From Liquidambar formosana (lineage: Eukaryota; Streptophyta; Magnoliopsida; Saxifragales; Altingiaceae), in NCBI GenBank assembly GCA_039720395.1, contig CM077828.1, positions 27,446,717 through 27,510,716 of the forward strand: DNA of 64,000 bases. Direction: 5' to 3'. Below, one piece after another: positions 62,643-64,000 of this stretch. Below the pieces are notes generated by a model. The model was not told the origin of the DNA. It did no database searches and saw nothing but the letters and a program-made list of their open reading frames with translations. Both the position numbers and the translations under genes were made by a program. The stretch's first letter is position 1, and every line of letters begins with the position of its first letter.

Positions 62643-62680
62643 AGAAGAAGAAGAAGAAGAAGAAGAAGAAGAAGAAGAAA
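62607..62680. repeat. compound (GAAA)n(GAA)n microsatellite
   Basis: About eight GAAA units followed by about twelve GAA units on the plus strand. Open frames across it (poly-E/K/R or poly-S) are artefacts of the repeat. Confidence 0.95.
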
Positions 62681-64000
62681 GCAAGCCCCTAATTGTTTCT
62701 TTTTTTGACAATAGATAGAATTTACTCGTATGGTTAACTTTCCAATATCAATAAATGAATATCAATGTATTTTTATAAATTTGAATCCGAGATTGCTAAT
62801 TCAACAAGTGAAGAGAATGACCCTAAGTTATTATGCCATCGGCAAAAAGTCAAGGTTGTTGAGAAAGTTAATTTTGTGTGTTTCTTGAGTGTTTTTTTAA
62901 TTTTTATTTTCATTGTTTTGTTGAGTGAAAATAAAGTTCTTTGAAAATGGTAATATAATATACAAGGTTATACATCATCTGATAATAAAGGAGATATTAA
63001 AGTCAATTGAAAGACTTTTCTCTTAGCTAAAATGAAGGCCCATTAATTAGCTCCTCGGACAATGTGCATTATCTCCACCTCCCAATCCTTCTGCAGGTGT
63101 ACCTTGCAATCAGATATTATAGCACCACACTCGTGAAGCATAGAATTATTATAAGAGATCTAGAGTCAAGCAAGTGGATGCATGGCTTCTTGGGCATCCA
63201 ATCTCACTTGAAACTTTCATGTGACCATGCAATCTAGGACTTACAAATGAATATATTAAGAGTCTAAATTTAGAGAAATATTAAAAGAAATAAAAATTTC
63301 AAAATTGATTTAGAAAAATGACGGAAATTAATAGCAAAACATGAAAATTTGCAAAGAATTTTTTTTTTTAAAAAATGAAATAGAATCTAATAAACAATTT
63401 AGAATTATAATATTATTGCAAAGATTTATATCAATGATTTCTAGTGATAAAAAAAACCATCGACTCGTGTATCACCGATGTCGTAGAAATTTTAGTCCTT
63501 AATATATAACCATGTTCAATGATGCGTATATGAGCTTTGCCTGGCCATGTATAGAAACAATATTGTAGTTTTTTCAATAATGTCACCCAAATAAATATGT
63601 TAATTTTAATGCCACGCGGCTAATTATTATTCGACGTTTTAGAATAACGTCGAAAAATGTCCTCTCACCCTAAAATGTTATCTGAATTATTGCAAGAACC
63701 ACCCCAACTGGACATCACCTACCTGCAATGCATTTGTCTCTTCCCCCCCTCCCCACATCTATCATTGTACCCTAGTTGACTCCCAAATAAATGAATAATA
63801 ACCAAGCAAAGATGAGACACTATGAGAAAGACTGTTAGAGCTCATCCATGAAAAGAAGTTCATCAAAACAAGACAACCCATGGGTGAAAAGAAGTTCATC
63901 AAAATATTTTCTTGTCATTTATAGAAAGCATTCAGAATCTTAATTGCACAATGCATAGTCACCCTAAAAAGTTCCCTATATACTATGCCATTTCCTGTTC

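Larger units (their letters stand above)
57617..64000. other. interval upstream of PANK2 to the right edge
   Basis: The first 700-800 bp are the presumed PANK2 leader and promoter. Beyond are AT-rich sequence, poly-T tracts (59.9 and 60.15 kb), the SINE-like repeat at 61.8-62.0 kb, the GAAA/GAA microsatellite at 62.6 kb and a few LINE-like scraps. No gene is recognised. Confidence 0.55.

Noticed and set aside
62445..62711. Open frames with poly-K/R/E on one strand and poly-Ser on the other
   Set aside because: Both are products of the GAAA/GAA microsatellite.
63040..63240. Possible LINE RNase H remnant on the minus strand
   Set aside because: Only vague similarity in broken frames, with no conserved HVxRExN-type motif or tail.
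1..64000. CRISPR arrays, operons, prophage or a clustered biosynthetic or defence system
   Set aside because: The window is plant nuclear DNA with unrelated, separately spaced genes; no regularly spaced repeat array or functional cluster is present.

Overview
The window is nuclear DNA of a flowering plant. It has AT-rich introns and intergenic DNA, GT-AG introns, dense microsatellites, small transposons with clean target-site duplications (TSDs), and a set of plant-specific or plant-type genes: a Dof transcription factor, a pantothenate kinase fused to DUF89, and a PWWP protein with a C-terminal RRM-like segment. It looks eudicot-like; the sequence alone does not settle the species.

Layout. 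1-7,231 (minus): the first nine coding exons of the DNA-damage kinase ATM. The gene starts at 7,231 and runs off the left edge. Exons 6 and 7 each carry one extra base. 7.3-17.5 kb: a gene-poor stretch of decayed repeats, including a 5'-truncated LINE with a 17-bp TSD at 15.4-15.65 kb. 17,572-19,132 (plus): a two-exon Dof factor of the DOF5.6/HCA2 type. 21,590-23,806 (minus): a four-exon HAD phosphatase of the thiamine-phosphate/phosphoethanolamine phosphatase-like family. 24.2-27.9 kb: three non-autonomous Mutator-like elements with 9-bp TSDs fill most of the shared upstream region between this gene and the next. 28,140-28,724 (plus): mitochondrial ribosomal protein bL12m. 31,159-34,847 (minus): a PWWP-domain (PDP-type) chromatin protein with seven basic repeats and two apparent single-base insertions. 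35-41.9 kb: a SINE interrupted by a hAT element, a tRNA-Pro(UGG) gene and a Ty3/gypsy scrap. 41,913-57,616 (minus): a complete 22-exon pantothenate kinase 2 (906 aa). 57.7-64 kb: no gene recognised.

The genes are independent housekeeping or regulatory loci, covering DNA-damage signalling, vascular transcription control, phosphate-ester hydrolysis, mitochondrial translation, chromatin and CoA synthesis. There is no operon or gene cluster, and I found no new multi-gene system. The most notable non-genic signals are two Mutator-like elements inserted side by side against the bL12m transcription start, a SINE-in-TSD / hAT-in-SINE nest, a perfect 26-bp hairpin at 30.6 kb, a duplicated stop-codon region behind the Dof gene, and four +1 frameshifts in two genes while a third (PANK2, 2.7 kb coding) has none.
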